DNA of 64,000 nt from Planctomycetota bacterium (GCA_020831805.1 JAFIFX010000001.1:372001-436000); one strand, 5' to 3'. Shown: positions 28,302-36,979, counted from the stretch's first letter. The notes: generated from the letters alone by a model not told the origin. Translations and numbers: made by a program.

Positions 28302-28929
28302 AGGGGTTCGCATCCGGGCGGAACCACGGCGCGAATCAGTCAAGCCGTGCGGCTCGAACTGCGGACGGTAGGCCCTGCTTTATCGGGCGTCAACCGGACT
28401 GGTCCGAGGCCAAGGATCGGCCTCGAAACACGATCATGGATGGACCGACAGCCCCTCATGGGAGTTCGCCCCGGTCTGTTCTCCCGAGTTTGCCAATGTG
28501 CGGTCTCGGGATACAAAAAGACGGTCTCGGAGTGGAAACTTCACGCCCGCAGTCGTCGTAAAACATTCGTACCCCTCCGTCTGATCGGTGGTTCTTGTCA
28601 GATAAGCCACGCCGGCAGCGGTCAGTGGCCGGGATCAGAGCGGCCGTCATCAAGTTGGCACGGAGTTGACCCCCGGCGATGGATGCCGGGGATTTGAGAC
28701 GGAGCAGGAGGAGGACCGAGCGGTTCGTGGTGGGTGTCCCGGCGTCGGGGCAACGAATCGATCGGCTGGGGAAAAGGCGGCCTCTCGATCCCAATGGGTT
28801 CGAAAAGCGGCCGACCTGAAACCCGGCGACCCGCGAGGATGTTCACGGGCACGCCATTGAAAGCAGTCACGGGTGGATCAGTTCCGCCCCCATCGCCGCC
28901 GCAGGAACGCGGCGGAGGAGTCAGAACGC

Positions 28930-29988
28930 ATGACGCAGGCAAGGCAAAGCCCCAGCCCGCTTGAACAGATGAGGCGGCGCCAGCGTGTTGGCATCTCGCG
29001 GACTTCCACCCGTGAGGGCAAAACCAACCGCAGGCTGTCTCATGAAGACGAGCGGCTGCTCAACCAGATCCTCGCCAAGGAGCAGGATTACATCGATTCC
29101 CCCGTCTTCTACGAGGAGGACGCGGAGCAGCGCATCTACGAGGAGGCCCCGGACATCGCCAAGCCGGACACCACCTGGTACCACCCGGTGATGGACGACA
29201 TCTCGGCGACCAGCCGGACCCGCACCGTCAAGAGCGCCCAGCAGGTCATCCTGACGGGCGCCGAGGAGCGCGTGCTCTTCCACCAGTTCAACTACGCCCG
29301 CCACCGGGTCTGGAAGCTCCAGCAGGCCGTCTGGGCCCAGGCGGACAAGAAGCCGACCGCCGAGCAGGCCGACCAGCTCCTGGGCTGGTACCGCCGGGCC
29401 GAGCGGATCCGCGAGCAGATCGCCGAGACCAACCTCGCGCTGGTGCTGGCCATGGCCAAACGCACCCGCATGAGCGAGGTGGACTTCGCCGACCTCGTCA
29501 GCGAGGGCAACATGGCCCTGCTCCGGGCGGTCGACAAGTTCGACGCCGGCCGCGGCTTCAAGTTCTCGACCTACGCCTGCCGCGCGATCCTCAAGGCCTT
29601 CTCCCGTCAGGGGATGAAGCTCTCCAAGTATCGCCAGCGGTTCCCGACCGATTTCGACCCCAAACTCGAGAAGTCCAACTACCTCGAGACCAAGCGGGCC
29701 GACTTCGAGCGGGATGCCGCCGACGAGGTCCGCGAGATCGTCATCTCCAACCGGGCCGACCTGACCGATGTCGAGCGGACCGTGATCGAGCACCGCTTCG
29801 GCCTCGAGACCGGCGGCCTTGAGAAGCCCATGACCCTCGAGCAGGTCGGGCAGATCATCGGCGTGACCAAGGAACGGGTCCGCCAGATCCAGAACAAGGC
29901 CATGGAGAAGATCCGCGTCGAACTGGAGGCCAACTTCCTCGGCACCCAGGTCGAAGAGGACGAGGCCGAGCCCGTCGCGGCCGGCTGA
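28930..29988 (+). CDS. Sigma-70 family RNA polymerase sigma factor with shortened central region
   Basis: A 352-aa sigma factor. Residues 1-110 are a hydrophilic leader rich in Arg, Glu and Asp. Region 1.2/2.1 follows (LTGAEERVLFHQFNYARHRV), then region 2 with NLALVLAMAKRTRMSEVDFA, DLVSEGNMALLRAVDKFD and FKFSTYACRAILKAFSRQ. Region 4 near the end has LTDVERTVIEHRFGLE and the helix-turn-helix LEQVGQIIGVTKERVRQIQ. Only about 45 residues separate regions 2 and 4, so region 3 is largely missing. Housekeeping sigma factors keep it, so this is probably an alternative or divergent group 2/3 factor. GGAGGAG precedes the ATG and an intrinsic terminator follows, so it appears monocistronic. Confidence 0.87.
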   Translation: MTQARQSPSPLEQMRRRQRVGISRTSTREGKTNRRLSHEDERLLNQILAKEQDYIDSPVFYEEDAEQRIYEEAPDIAKPDTTWYHPVMDDISATSRTRTVKSAQQVILTGAEERVLFHQFNYARHRVWKLQQAVWAQADKKPTAEQADQLLGWYRRAERIREQIAETNLALVLAMAKRTRMSEVDFADLVSEGNMALLRAVDKFDAGRGFKFSTYACRAILKAFSRQGMKLSKYRQRFPTDFDPKLEKSNYLETKRADFERDAADEVREIVISNRADLTDVERTVIEHRFGLETGGLEKPMTLEQVGQIIGVTKERVRQIQNKAMEKIRVELEANFLGTQVEEDEAEPVAAG

Positions 29989-30006
29989 TCCCAACCCCGC
30001 AACCCC

Positions 30007-30041
30007 GAAGGCCCGGACCCGTCCGGGCCTTCTTTCCTTTT
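30007..30041 (+). terminator. Rho-independent terminator after the sigma factor gene
   Basis: Perfect 11-bp stem GAAGGCCCGGA / TCCGGGCCTTC with the 4-nt loop CCCG, followed by a T-rich run (TTTCCTTTT). It lies 18 nt past the stop. Confidence 0.92.
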
Positions 30042-30221
30042 GTCCATCCGTTCTTGGGATGCCGTTCGGGCGGTGTCCGCGTTCGCGGGAACCGCAAGCC
30101 CCCCAGGATCGAATCTACCATGCCCGGCGGTTCCGTCGCGCGTACCCTTCACTTCTAATCCGGGCCGGCCGAACACGCCCTCACACGACCCGCCCGGCGG
30201 AGCCGAGAGGATCACCACCCC

Positions 30222-31382
30222 ATGAGTCTGACCGAGACCCCAGAAACCGTCAATCCCACCGGGCATGTCACCGACATCTCGGTCATCAAGAAGAAAAACG
30301 ACCCCCACGCCACACGGTGGGGCGACTTCCTCAAGGCCACCATCAAGTTCAACGGTTCGGACCTGATCATGAAGTCCGGCCAGAAACCCAAGATCCGTCT
30401 GCGCGGCTCCCTCAAGGCCCTCGATGTCGAACCCGTGTCCGCCGAGGAGTTCTACGACATCGCCCAGAACATCCTCACGTCACAGCAGATCGAGGACCTC
30501 AAGCACTTCGGCTCGGTCGACTTCGCCTACGACTACGACAAGGACCACCGCTTCCGCGTCAACCTCTTCATGGCCCGCGGCACCATCTCCGTCGCGGCCC
30601 GCAACATCACCAGTGAGATCCTCCCCTTCGAGGGCCTCCACCTCCCACCCATCATGGCCGAGATCGCGATGCAGCCGCAGGGCATCGTCCTGCTCTGCGG
30701 CGTGACCGGCTCGGGCAAGTCGACCACCATCGCGTCGATGCTCGACTACATCAACGCCCGAAAGAACATTCACATCCTCACCCTCGAGGACCCCATCGAG
30801 TACATCTTCGAGGACAAGAAGGCCGTCATCAACCAGCGCGAGATCGGCCTGGACTGCCTGGACTTCAAGACCGGCCTGCGGGCCCTGGTCCGCGAGAACC
30901 CGGATGTCGTCCTGGTCGGCGAGATGCGCGACCAGGAGACCTTCGAGGCCGCCCTGCACGCCGCCGAGACCGGCCACCTGGTCTACGGCACCATCCACGC
31001 CTCCAGCACGACGCAGACCTTCAGCCGCATCTACGGCCTGTTCCCGCAGGAGGAGATCGACCAGGTCCGCAAGATCCTGGCGTTCCAGATGCGGGCATTC
31101 GTCTATCAGAAGCTGCTGCCCACGCTGCACGAGAACATCTTCCGCATCCCCGCGGTGGAGATCCTGATCAACAACGGCGTGGTGCGCAAGTACATCCTCG
31201 ACGAACGCGAGGGCGACCTCCGCGATGTGCTCAACTCGATCGAGGCCCGCCAGGTCGGCATGGTCGACTTCAACGACTCGCTCGTTCAGCTCGTCGAGAA
31301 GGAGTACATCCACACCCGCGTCGCGTTGGAGGCCTCCCCCAATGTCGACGACTTGCAGATGAAGCTCAAGAAGTTCAAGTGA
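30222..31382 (+). CDS. PilT/PilU-like secretion-superfamily ATPase
   Basis: A 386-aa hexameric-type ATPase of the type IV pilus retraction group. Walker A is GVTGSGKST (G160 to T168, Lys 166). The Asp box is HILTLEDPIEYIFEDKKAV, Walker B is DVVLVGEMRDQETFEAAL, and the His box is TGHLVYGTIHASS. All are intact. The N-terminal PAS-like half contains GSDLIMKSGQKPKIRLRGSL, as in PilT. The AIRNLIRE end motif of true PilT is replaced by VRKYILDEREGDLRDVLNSI, so it may be closer to PilU. It is the first gene of a three-gene unit with a degenerate PilB-like protein and a CvpA-like membrane protein. No pilin or PilC gene lies nearby. Confidence 0.88.
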   Translation: MSLTETPETVNPTGHVTDISVIKKKNDPHATRWGDFLKATIKFNGSDLIMKSGQKPKIRLRGSLKALDVEPVSAEEFYDIAQNILTSQQIEDLKHFGSVDFAYDYDKDHRFRVNLFMARGTISVAARNITSEILPFEGLHLPPIMAEIAMQPQGIVLLCGVTGSGKSTTIASMLDYINARKNIHILTLEDPIEYIFEDKKAVINQREIGLDCLDFKTGLRALVRENPDVVLVGEMRDQETFEAALHAAETGHLVYGTIHASSTTQTFSRIYGLFPQEEIDQVRKILAFQMRAFVYQKLLPTLHENIFRIPAVEILINNGVVRKYILDEREGDLRDVLNSIEARQVGMVDFNDSLVQLVEKEYIHTRVALEASPNVDDLQMKLKKFK

Positions 31383-31449
31383 TCCCACGGGCGCGACCCC
31401 GAAACGCGGGCGTGTCCCGCCCCGCGCCCCGCCAGGAAGGACCGCAACG

Positions 31450-33171
31450 GTGCTCGAATCGCTGACCATCGCACAGGGCTCTGCCACCCTCGCGTCCGGC
31501 TTCATGCTGGTGTCCGTCTGGAAACCGATCCTGCTCTTCGCCCCGTTCGTGGCATGGGCCTGGTTCGTCTCTTCCGTGCTGGACAAGCACGCGCAACGCT
31601 TCTTCCTCGGCCAGGAGAAGTGGGCCCTGATCCACATGCTCTTCGGCCTGGCCGCGCTGGCCGCGATCATCTTCGTGCCCATCGGCGGCTTCGCCGGGTT
31701 CGGGGCCACGCTGCTGATCGTGATCGCCCTGCTCGCCGGCGACATCGGCCTGTTCGTCGCCATCACCAACCGCGACGAGCGGGTCCCCGAGGGCGCCCGC
31801 CTGACGCTGGACTTCGAGGGCATGAAGGCCGCACGCGATGAGAAGGCCAAGGTCAAGCAGCTCGGCACCTCCGAACTGATCATCGTCGGCGCGAAGAAGA
31901 TGAAGGTGCCCCCGCCACCGAAGGAATCGCCCGAGTTCGCCGTCCGCATCGCCGCCGAGCAGATCATCGACAAGGCCTTCGGCATGCACGCCTCGCAGGT
32001 GGACATCCTCCCCGCCAACGAGAGCACCTACGCCGCCTCCTACCTCGTCGACGGCGTCCGCCAGCCGGGCGACCCGGTCGCGCGCAACGACGCCGTGCAG
32101 ATCATCGATTTCTGGAAGTCCTGCGCCGGGCTGGATGTCCAGGACCGCCGGCGCAAGCTCCAGGGTGAGGTCTCCATCTCGGGCGAGGGCATGAGTTCCA
32201 CCACCGTCAGCCTGATCACCAGCGGGTCCGGATCCGGCATGCGCCTTTCCATGATCTTCAACCCGGCCGAGGCCGTCCGGCGCAAGCCCGCGGACCTGGG
32301 CATGCTCGACAAGCAGTTCGAGCTGGTCCAATCGTGGGCGGGCGAACCCGGCGGCGTGGTGCTGCTCGCCGGCCCGTCCGACGCCGGACGCACCACGACC
32401 TTCTACACCGTGCTCAAGCTCCACGACGCCTACACCGCGAACATCTCGACCATCGAGCTGGACATCGAGGACGCGATCGAGGGCATCAAGCAGATCCGCT
32501 TCGACCCCAGTGCTGACGGGCCGGACTTCGCCACCACCGTCCGCTCCAACCTCCGTCGCGACCCCGATGTGCTCGGCATCGCCGAACTGCCCGACACCGA
32601 GACCGCGGCCAACATCGCCCGCGCCGACCTGGAACGCAGCCGCGTCTACCTGTCGCTCAAGGCCAACTCGGCGCTGGAGGCCGTGCAGCTTTACGCCAAG
32701 GCCGTCGGCGACCCCAAGCTGGCCGCCGACGGCCTCAAGGGCGTCATCGCCCACCGGCTGGTCCGCGCCCTGTGCAGCAACTGCAAGGTCGCCTACAGCC
32801 CGACCCCCGACATGCTCAAGAAACTCGGCCTGCCGCCCGACAAGGTCCCCCAGCTGTTCAAGAAGGGCGGGCAGGTTCTGGTCCGCAACAAGCCCGAGGT
32901 CTGCCCGGTCTGCAACGGCGTGGGCTACATGGGCCAGACCGGCGTCTTCGGGGTCTTCCCCATCGAGGACGAGGAGAAGGCCCTCATCGCCGAACAGAAC
33001 TGGTCCGGCCTGCGTAGCGCCATGCGTAAGCGGCAGTTGCCCACCGTCCAGCAGTCCGCGCTCCGCAAGGCCGTGGAGGGCATGACCAGCATCGAGGAGG
33101 TCACCCGCGTGACCGCCGAACCCAAGAAGCCGGCCCCCTCCAAGTCCAAGTCCGCGGAACCGGCCGCCTGA
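31450..33171 (+). CDS. Membrane-anchored PilB/GspE-like protein with degenerate ATPase motifs
   Basis: A 573-aa protein. It begins at a GTG preceded by AGGAAGGA. Three hydrophobic segments occupy the first 110 residues, which is unusual because GspE/PilB ATPases are normally cytoplasmic. The rest aligns by eye with the GspE/PilB core, but the catalytic motifs have decayed. Walker A reads GPSDAGRTTT (308-317) with Arg 314 in place of the essential Lys. Walker B GEIRD is AELPD (378-382). The His box that normally ends TLH reads SLK (402-404). The zinc tetracysteine is kept (C442, C445, C485, C488). It is therefore probably a nucleotide-binding or scaffold partner rather than an active motor. 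It sits 67 nt after the PilT-like gene. Confidence 0.8.
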   Translation: MLESLTIAQGSATLASGFMLVSVWKPILLFAPFVAWAWFVSSVLDKHAQRFFLGQEKWALIHMLFGLAALAAIIFVPIGGFAGFGATLLIVIALLAGDIGLFVAITNRDERVPEGARLTLDFEGMKAARDEKAKVKQLGTSELIIVGAKKMKVPPPPKESPEFAVRIAAEQIIDKAFGMHASQVDILPANESTYAASYLVDGVRQPGDPVARNDAVQIIDFWKSCAGLDVQDRRRKLQGEVSISGEGMSSTTVSLITSGSGSGMRLSMIFNPAEAVRRKPADLGMLDKQFELVQSWAGEPGGVVLLAGPSDAGRTTTFYTVLKLHDAYTANISTIELDIEDAIEGIKQIRFDPSADGPDFATTVRSNLRRDPDVLGIAELPDTETAANIARADLERSRVYLSLKANSALEAVQLYAKAVGDPKLAADGLKGVIAHRLVRALCSNCKVAYSPTPDMLKKLGLPPDKVPQLFKKGGQVLVRNKPEVCPVCNGVGYMGQTGVFGVFPIEDEEKALIAEQNWSGLRSAMRKRQLPTVQQSALRKAVEGMTSIEEVTRVTAEPKKPAPSKSKSAEPAA

Positions 33172-33217
33172 ACCCGCCCGCATCCAGCCCCGACCCCGGG
33201 GCCCGTGAGAAACGATC

Positions 33218-35026
33218 ATGATCTTCAACCTCATCGTCGTCGGACTGGTGCTCGGGCTCGCCTACGCGTGGATGGTCCGCGGCTTCTTCAACGCGTTCAT
33301 CCATCTTGTCTGCGTGCTCGTCGCGGGCGCGATCGCCTTCGCCCTCTGGGAGCCCCTCTCGCTGCTGATCCTGCGGCTCAGCCCAGAACGCGGCTTCTTC
33401 GAGTTCATCGAGAGCGCGGCGTGGGGCGTGGGTCTGCTCCTGCCCTTCATCGTGGTCCTGCTCCTGACCCGCCTGGCCACCGACAAGATCATCAAGGCCA
33501 ACATCCGCAACTCGACACCGGCCGATTACGCCGGCGGCGCGGTCTGCGGCCTGGCGGTCGGCGTGCTCACCACCGGCGTGTTCGTCATCGGCATCCAGAG
33601 CCTCCGCCTGCCCACCAACTTCTTCGGCTACCAGCCGGTCTGGTACTCCGAGGACCGCGCTTCCGGCGCCGGCAGCCTGGAGTACACCAGCCGGCTGTGG
33701 ATCCCCGCCGACCGCATCGTCGCGGGCGTCTACCGCAACCTCTCCGAGGGATCGATGTCCGCAGAGGACTCCCTGGCCAAGTGGTACCCGGACCTCGAGA
33801 TCGCAGGCTTCGCCGCACGGATCTCCCCCGGCGACGGTGCGGGCCGCAACATCATCAAGCCCGGCGAGTTCCGCGTCACCAAGACCTACACCATCGGATC
33901 GCCCGAACGACCCCTCGAGGCCAACGACCTGCTCGCCTTCGAGGGCTCCGCAACGCCCCAGCGCTACATCGATGTCCGCGGCGAACGCCCCGGGCGCGGC
34001 TACCTCATGGGCGTGGTCATCGAGTTCGGCCCCGAGGCCAAGGAACGCGGCAGCCGCGGCGGCCAGCTCATCGTCTCCAACGGCCAGGTCCACATGATCG
34101 TCCGCAACGCCGGCACCGGCGAGTCCCGCACCGTCTTCCCCATCGCCGCCATCTCCGAGGGCGCCGACGCCGACGGACGCATCGGACGCTGGAAGTTCGA
34201 CGCCAACGATGTCTTCATCAGTTCCGTCGGCGGCCAGTCCCAGTCCACCATCGGCTTCGAGTTCCTGATTCCCGACGGCTTCGAGCCCATCGGCCTGAGC
34301 GTCCGGCAGGCACGCAAGCTGATGAGCGAAGCCCCGGACCCGGTTGCCATCGAGTCCACCGCCCAACGCGACCTCCAGGTCGCCGGCGGCCAGATCCTCC
34401 GCGCCGGGGACCGCGTCCGACGAGCCTTCGACGAAAGCCAGGCCGCGGTCATCAGCACCGCCGCCCAGACCACCGGGCTGACCCCCGACAGCGGCATCCG
34501 TCTGGGCGCCTCGCTCGGCGAGATGATGGCTTCCCAGACCGCCCGCTCGCGCCTGACCCTGACCGACAACAACGAGATCGCCGACGGCCAGTCCCGTTTC
34601 TCCATCCAGGAGATCGGTCGCTCCAACGTGCCCATGGGCCGCACCATGCGGGTTGACTCGTTCGCCCTGGGGCGCAACCAGACACTCGTCCAGATCGAGG
34701 TCTCGGCCAACCGCCCGGCCAGCTTCCTGTCCGAAGCCGGTCGCCTCGCCCCGACCAACCGGCCCATCATCCTGGTCGACGCGAACGGGAACGAGTACCA
34801 GGCCATCGGCTTTACCTACAAGGACCGCGAACTCTTCGAGGTCCGCTACACCCCGGGCAGCACCCTGGGCGGCATCGCCGACACCCCGCCGATCAGCACC
34901 GCCCGCGACGACCAGACGCTGTGGATCCTCTTCATCGTGACCTCCGGCGTGGACATCGAGAAGATGGCCGTCGGGGACATCGTTCTGGCCCGCTTCGAGC
35001 CCGTGCTGACGGCCCGTTCACGCTGA
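33218..35026 (+). CDS. CvpA-like membrane protein with large extracytoplasmic domain
   Basis: A 602-aa protein. The first 130 residues contain about four helices (IFNLIVVGLVLGLAYAWMV, LVCVLVAGAIAFALW, AWGVGLLLPFIVVLLLTR, YAGGAVCGLAVGVLTTGVFV) in the pattern of CvpA/colicin V production proteins. The remaining 470 residues look extracytoplasmic and beta-rich, with no recognised domain; LEANDLLAFEGSATPQRYID and RSRLTLTDNNEIADGQS are examples. It follows the degenerate PilB-like gene by 46 nt and ends at a strong bidirectional terminator, so the three genes probably form one operon. Its role may be to connect the ATPase pair to the envelope. Confidence 0.7.
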   Translation: MIFNLIVVGLVLGLAYAWMVRGFFNAFIHLVCVLVAGAIAFALWEPLSLLILRLSPERGFFEFIESAAWGVGLLLPFIVVLLLTRLATDKIIKANIRNSTPADYAGGAVCGLAVGVLTTGVFVIGIQSLRLPTNFFGYQPVWYSEDRASGAGSLEYTSRLWIPADRIVAGVYRNLSEGSMSAEDSLAKWYPDLEIAGFAARISPGDGAGRNIIKPGEFRVTKTYTIGSPERPLEANDLLAFEGSATPQRYIDVRGERPGRGYLMGVVIEFGPEAKERGSRGGQLIVSNGQVHMIVRNAGTGESRTVFPIAAISEGADADGRIGRWKFDANDVFISSVGGQSQSTIGFEFLIPDGFEPIGLSVRQARKLMSEAPDPVAIESTAQRDLQVAGGQILRAGDRVRRAFDESQAAVISTAAQTTGLTPDSGIRLGASLGEMMASQTARSRLTLTDNNEIADGQSRFSIQEIGRSNVPMGRTMRVDSFALGRNQTLVQIEVSANRPASFLSEAGRLAPTNRPIILVDANGNEYQAIGFTYKDRELFEVRYTPGSTLGGIADTPPISTARDDQTLWILFIVTSGVDIEKMAVGDIVLARFEPVLTARSR

Positions 35027-35045
35027 TCCCTCCGACGCTTGCAGC

Positions 35046-35090
35046 AAAAAGAACGCGGCCCCGTCATGACGACGGGGCCGCGGTGCTTTT
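35046..35090. terminator. Bidirectional intrinsic terminator between convergent operons
   Basis: Perfect 12-bp stem CGCGGCCCCGTC / GACGGGGCCGCG with the 5-nt loop ATGAC (35054-35082). A run of five A precedes it, giving a T tract on the minus strand for rplI. CTTTTG follows on the plus strand for the CvpA-like gene. Confidence 0.9.
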
Positions 35091-35111
35091 GGGATCGACG
35101 GCGGTTCCGGC

Positions 35112-35684
35112 TCACTCGGCCGGCGCGGTCTCTTTCTTGGCCGGCTTGGCCTTCTTGGCCCTCGGCTCGATCAGCTCGCCCTCGGAATCGAACTCCATCT
35201 CCGGCTCGGCGTCCGTGTTCAACTCGCGGTCGGCGACGACCCAGAGCTTGATGTCCGCGCCCAGGTCCGAGTCGACCTTGATGTGGATATCGAAGGTGTC
35301 GATCCGCTTGATGGTGCCGGGCAGGCGGACCTCGCGGGGCTTGATGTCAAAGCCGACCTCCTGGAGGGCGTTGGCGATGTCCTGCTGGGTGACCGAGCCG
35401 TAGAGCTGGCCCTGGTCGTTGCAGGCGCGGGTCATGGTCAGCTCCTGGCCGTCGAGCTTGGAGATCATCTCTTCGCGGCTCTTGCGCAGGGCGGCGAGCT
35501 GCTTCTCGGCGTCGGCCCGCTTGGTGGCCAGATCCTTGATCAGCTCATCGCTCGGCTCGGTGGCCAGGCCGAAGGGGAGCAGGTAGTTGCGGGCGTAGCC
35601 GGTCCGCACGCGGACGACATCGCCGACGATGCCGAGGTTGTCGACATTCTCGGTCAGGAGCAGTTTCACATGGCTGCTGGGCAC
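35112..35684 (-). CDS. rplI: Ribosomal protein bL9
   Basis: A 190-aa ribosomal protein of the large subunit. The N-terminal signature NLGIVGDVVRVRTGYARNYL is nearly perfect. A long charged helix follows, then the C-terminal RNA-binding lobe (ACNDQGQLYGSVTQQDIA). An extra C-terminal tail of about 40 residues is first acidic, then Lys/Ala-rich (RAKKAKPAKKETAPAE), beyond the usual length of about 150 aa. The start is a GTG at 35684 with GGAGG 6 nt upstream. It is the last gene of the leftward operon, 218 nt after ssb. Confidence 0.96.
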   Translation of the reverse strand: MPSSHVKLLLTENVDNLGIVGDVVRVRTGYARNYLLPFGLATEPSDELIKDLATKRADAEKQLAALRKSREEMISKLDGQELTMTRACNDQGQLYGSVTQQDIANALQEVGFDIKPREVRLPGTIKRIDTFDIHIKVDSDLGADIKLWVVADRELNTDAEPEMEFDSEGELIEPRAKKAKPAKKETAPAE

Positions 35685-35764
35685 GATGGCCTCCTTCGCT
35701 GTCCTCGCCCCAGATCTCGCAGCGTGTCACGCGGCGGCGCCGGGGCCAAGTTGAGGAGCCGTCC

Positions 35765-35854
35765 CCCGGGCACGCGCCCGGGCCGCCGGCCCCAACGGAT
35801 TCCCGCCTGGTCAGGCGGGACGGGAAGCGTAGGCGTCCCGCCGCACGGGACGCC
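35765..35854 (-). other. Three tandem perfect hairpins between ssb and rplI
   Basis: Stem-loops at 35765-35782 (CCCGGGC / GCCCGGG, loop ACGC), 35801-35820 (TCCCGCCTG / CAGGCGGGA) and 35832-35854 (GGCGTCCCG / CGGGACGCC, 5-nt loop). They fill the gap where rpsR usually lies. No T tract follows, so they are more likely a structured leader, processing site or regulator target than terminators. Confidence 0.65.
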
Positions 35855-35902
35855 CAACGGGTATGGATCAGAATGACGGGCCCCTCGGCCCGCCCGAACG
35901 GG

Positions 35903-36364
35903 TCAGAACGGGATGTCGTCGTGGTCGATGGCGGGCTCGTCGGCCTGCGGACGGGAGGAACCACCCGCCGCACCGGAGCGGGCGTAGTTCCCGCCCCCAC
36001 CGCCGCCGGAACCCCCGCCGGACTCACCGCGACCGCCGCCGACGAACTCGAAGTTGTCGACGACGACCTTGAGCTTGGAGCGGTTGTTCCCCTCACGGTC
36101 CTGCCACTGGTCGAGGCGGAGCTTGCCCTCGATGAAGACCGGGCTGCCCTTGTTGAGGTACTTGGCGAAGGCCTCGGCGCGGTTGCCGAAGATCTCGCAG
36201 TCCACGAAGGTCGCCCGCTCCTGCCAGTTCCCGTCGCGGTCCTTGAACCGCTCGTTCACGGCGAGCCCGAACGAGCCCACGCTCATCCCGCTCGGCAGGG
36301 CGCGCATCTCGACATCCCGCGTGAGGTTCCCCAGCAGGATGACCCTGTTGTAGCTACCGGCCAT
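35903..36364 (-). CDS. ssb: Single-stranded DNA-binding protein
   Basis: A 153-aa OB-fold protein. The start MAGSYNRVILLGNLTRDVEM and WQERATFVDCEIFGNRAEAF are characteristic. A Gly/Ser-rich linker leads to the acidic tip DHDDIPF, which in the family recruits replication and repair partners. AAGGAGAT precedes the ATG. The rpsF-ssb arrangement is conserved in bacteria. Confidence 0.97.
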   Translation of the reverse strand: MAGSYNRVILLGNLTRDVEMRALPSGMSVGSFGLAVNERFKDRDGNWQERATFVDCEIFGNRAEAFAKYLNKGSPVFIEGKLRLDQWQDREGNNRSKLKVVVDNFEFVGGGRGESGGGSGGGGGGNYARSGAAGGSSRPQADEPAIDHDDIPF

Positions 36365-36457
36365 CGGATCTCCTTCCCCGGCACGCCGGCCGGTCTGGAT
36401 ATCGTAGCAGTTCCGAACAAACCCCGCCCACAGCCCCGGAGGCTGGAGGCGGCGGGG

Positions 36458-36979
36458 TCAGTTTTCCTCGGAGTCTTCGTCGACGCCGTCCGTGTCCACG
36501 CCGTCCGTGCCCGCGTCGTCCGAACCGGTGTCCGCCGCGGCCTGCTCGGGAGCCCCCAGGCGGACCCGCCCGGAACCTTCCTCGTCGCCCACATCGGCCC
36601 GCTCGGCCCGCATCTTGGCCTCGTCGGTCAGGGCCTGGCGCTCGTCGTTGGCCTTGATCTCCTCGTCGGTGAGGTGGTCGGCCTTCACGACCAGCACGCG
36701 CATGATCTTGGGTGAGATCTGCACATCGCGTTCCAGCTTGGTCACCATGTCCGTCGGGCAGGTGAAGTAGGCCAGGATGTACACGCCGCGCTTCTGCTTG
36801 TCGATCTCGTAGGCCAGGCGGCGGTCGTCCCACTTCCTCATCGCGACCACGGTCGCGTTGGCCCGCTCGAACAGCTCGTGGATGTGGGCGAGCGTGTCGC
36901 CCAGCTGGGCGGCCGCGGCCTGGGAAATCAGGAACATCCCCTCGTACACGCCCGTGCGGGCCATCGTTTCGGTCGTCAT
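36458..36979 (-). CDS. rpsF: Ribosomal protein bS6
   Basis: A 173-aa small-subunit protein. The core runs from YEGMFLISQAAAAQLGDTLA through KWDDRRLAYEIDKQKRGVYI to a C-terminal helix near residue 100. An acidic tail of about 60 residues (ending DTDGVDEDSEEN) is longer than usual. In E. coli similar acidic tails are enlarged by added glutamates. GGAGAA precedes the ATG. It lies 37 nt after pth and upstream of ssb. Confidence 0.95.
   Translation of the reverse strand: MTTETMARTGVYEGMFLISQAAAAQLGDTLAHIHELFERANATVVAMRKWDDRRLAYEIDKQKRGVYILAYFTCPTDMVTKLERDVQISPKIMRVLVVKADHLTDEEIKANDERQALTDEAKMRAERADVGDEEGSGRVRLGAPEQAAADTGSDDAGTDGVDTDGVDEDSEEN

Larger units (their letters stand above)
28166..28929 (+). 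other. Long gene-free region between sodA and the sigma factor gene
   Basis: About 760 nt without a convincing gene. The short frames present have no family features. It contains the inverted repeat 28263-28277, a promoter-like pair at 28273-28301 reading toward the sigma factor, and a hairpin at 28671-28691 (CCCCGGC / GCCGGGG, 7-nt loop). The sigma factor transcript may therefore have a leader of some 600 nt, or a small RNA may be encoded here. Confidence 0.5.

Noticed and set aside
28146-28794. Short frames on both strands in the gap between sodA and the sigma factor (28146-28697 plus, 28456-28794 minus)
   Set aside because: No ribosome site, no domain and composition unlike the true genes; treated as non-coding.
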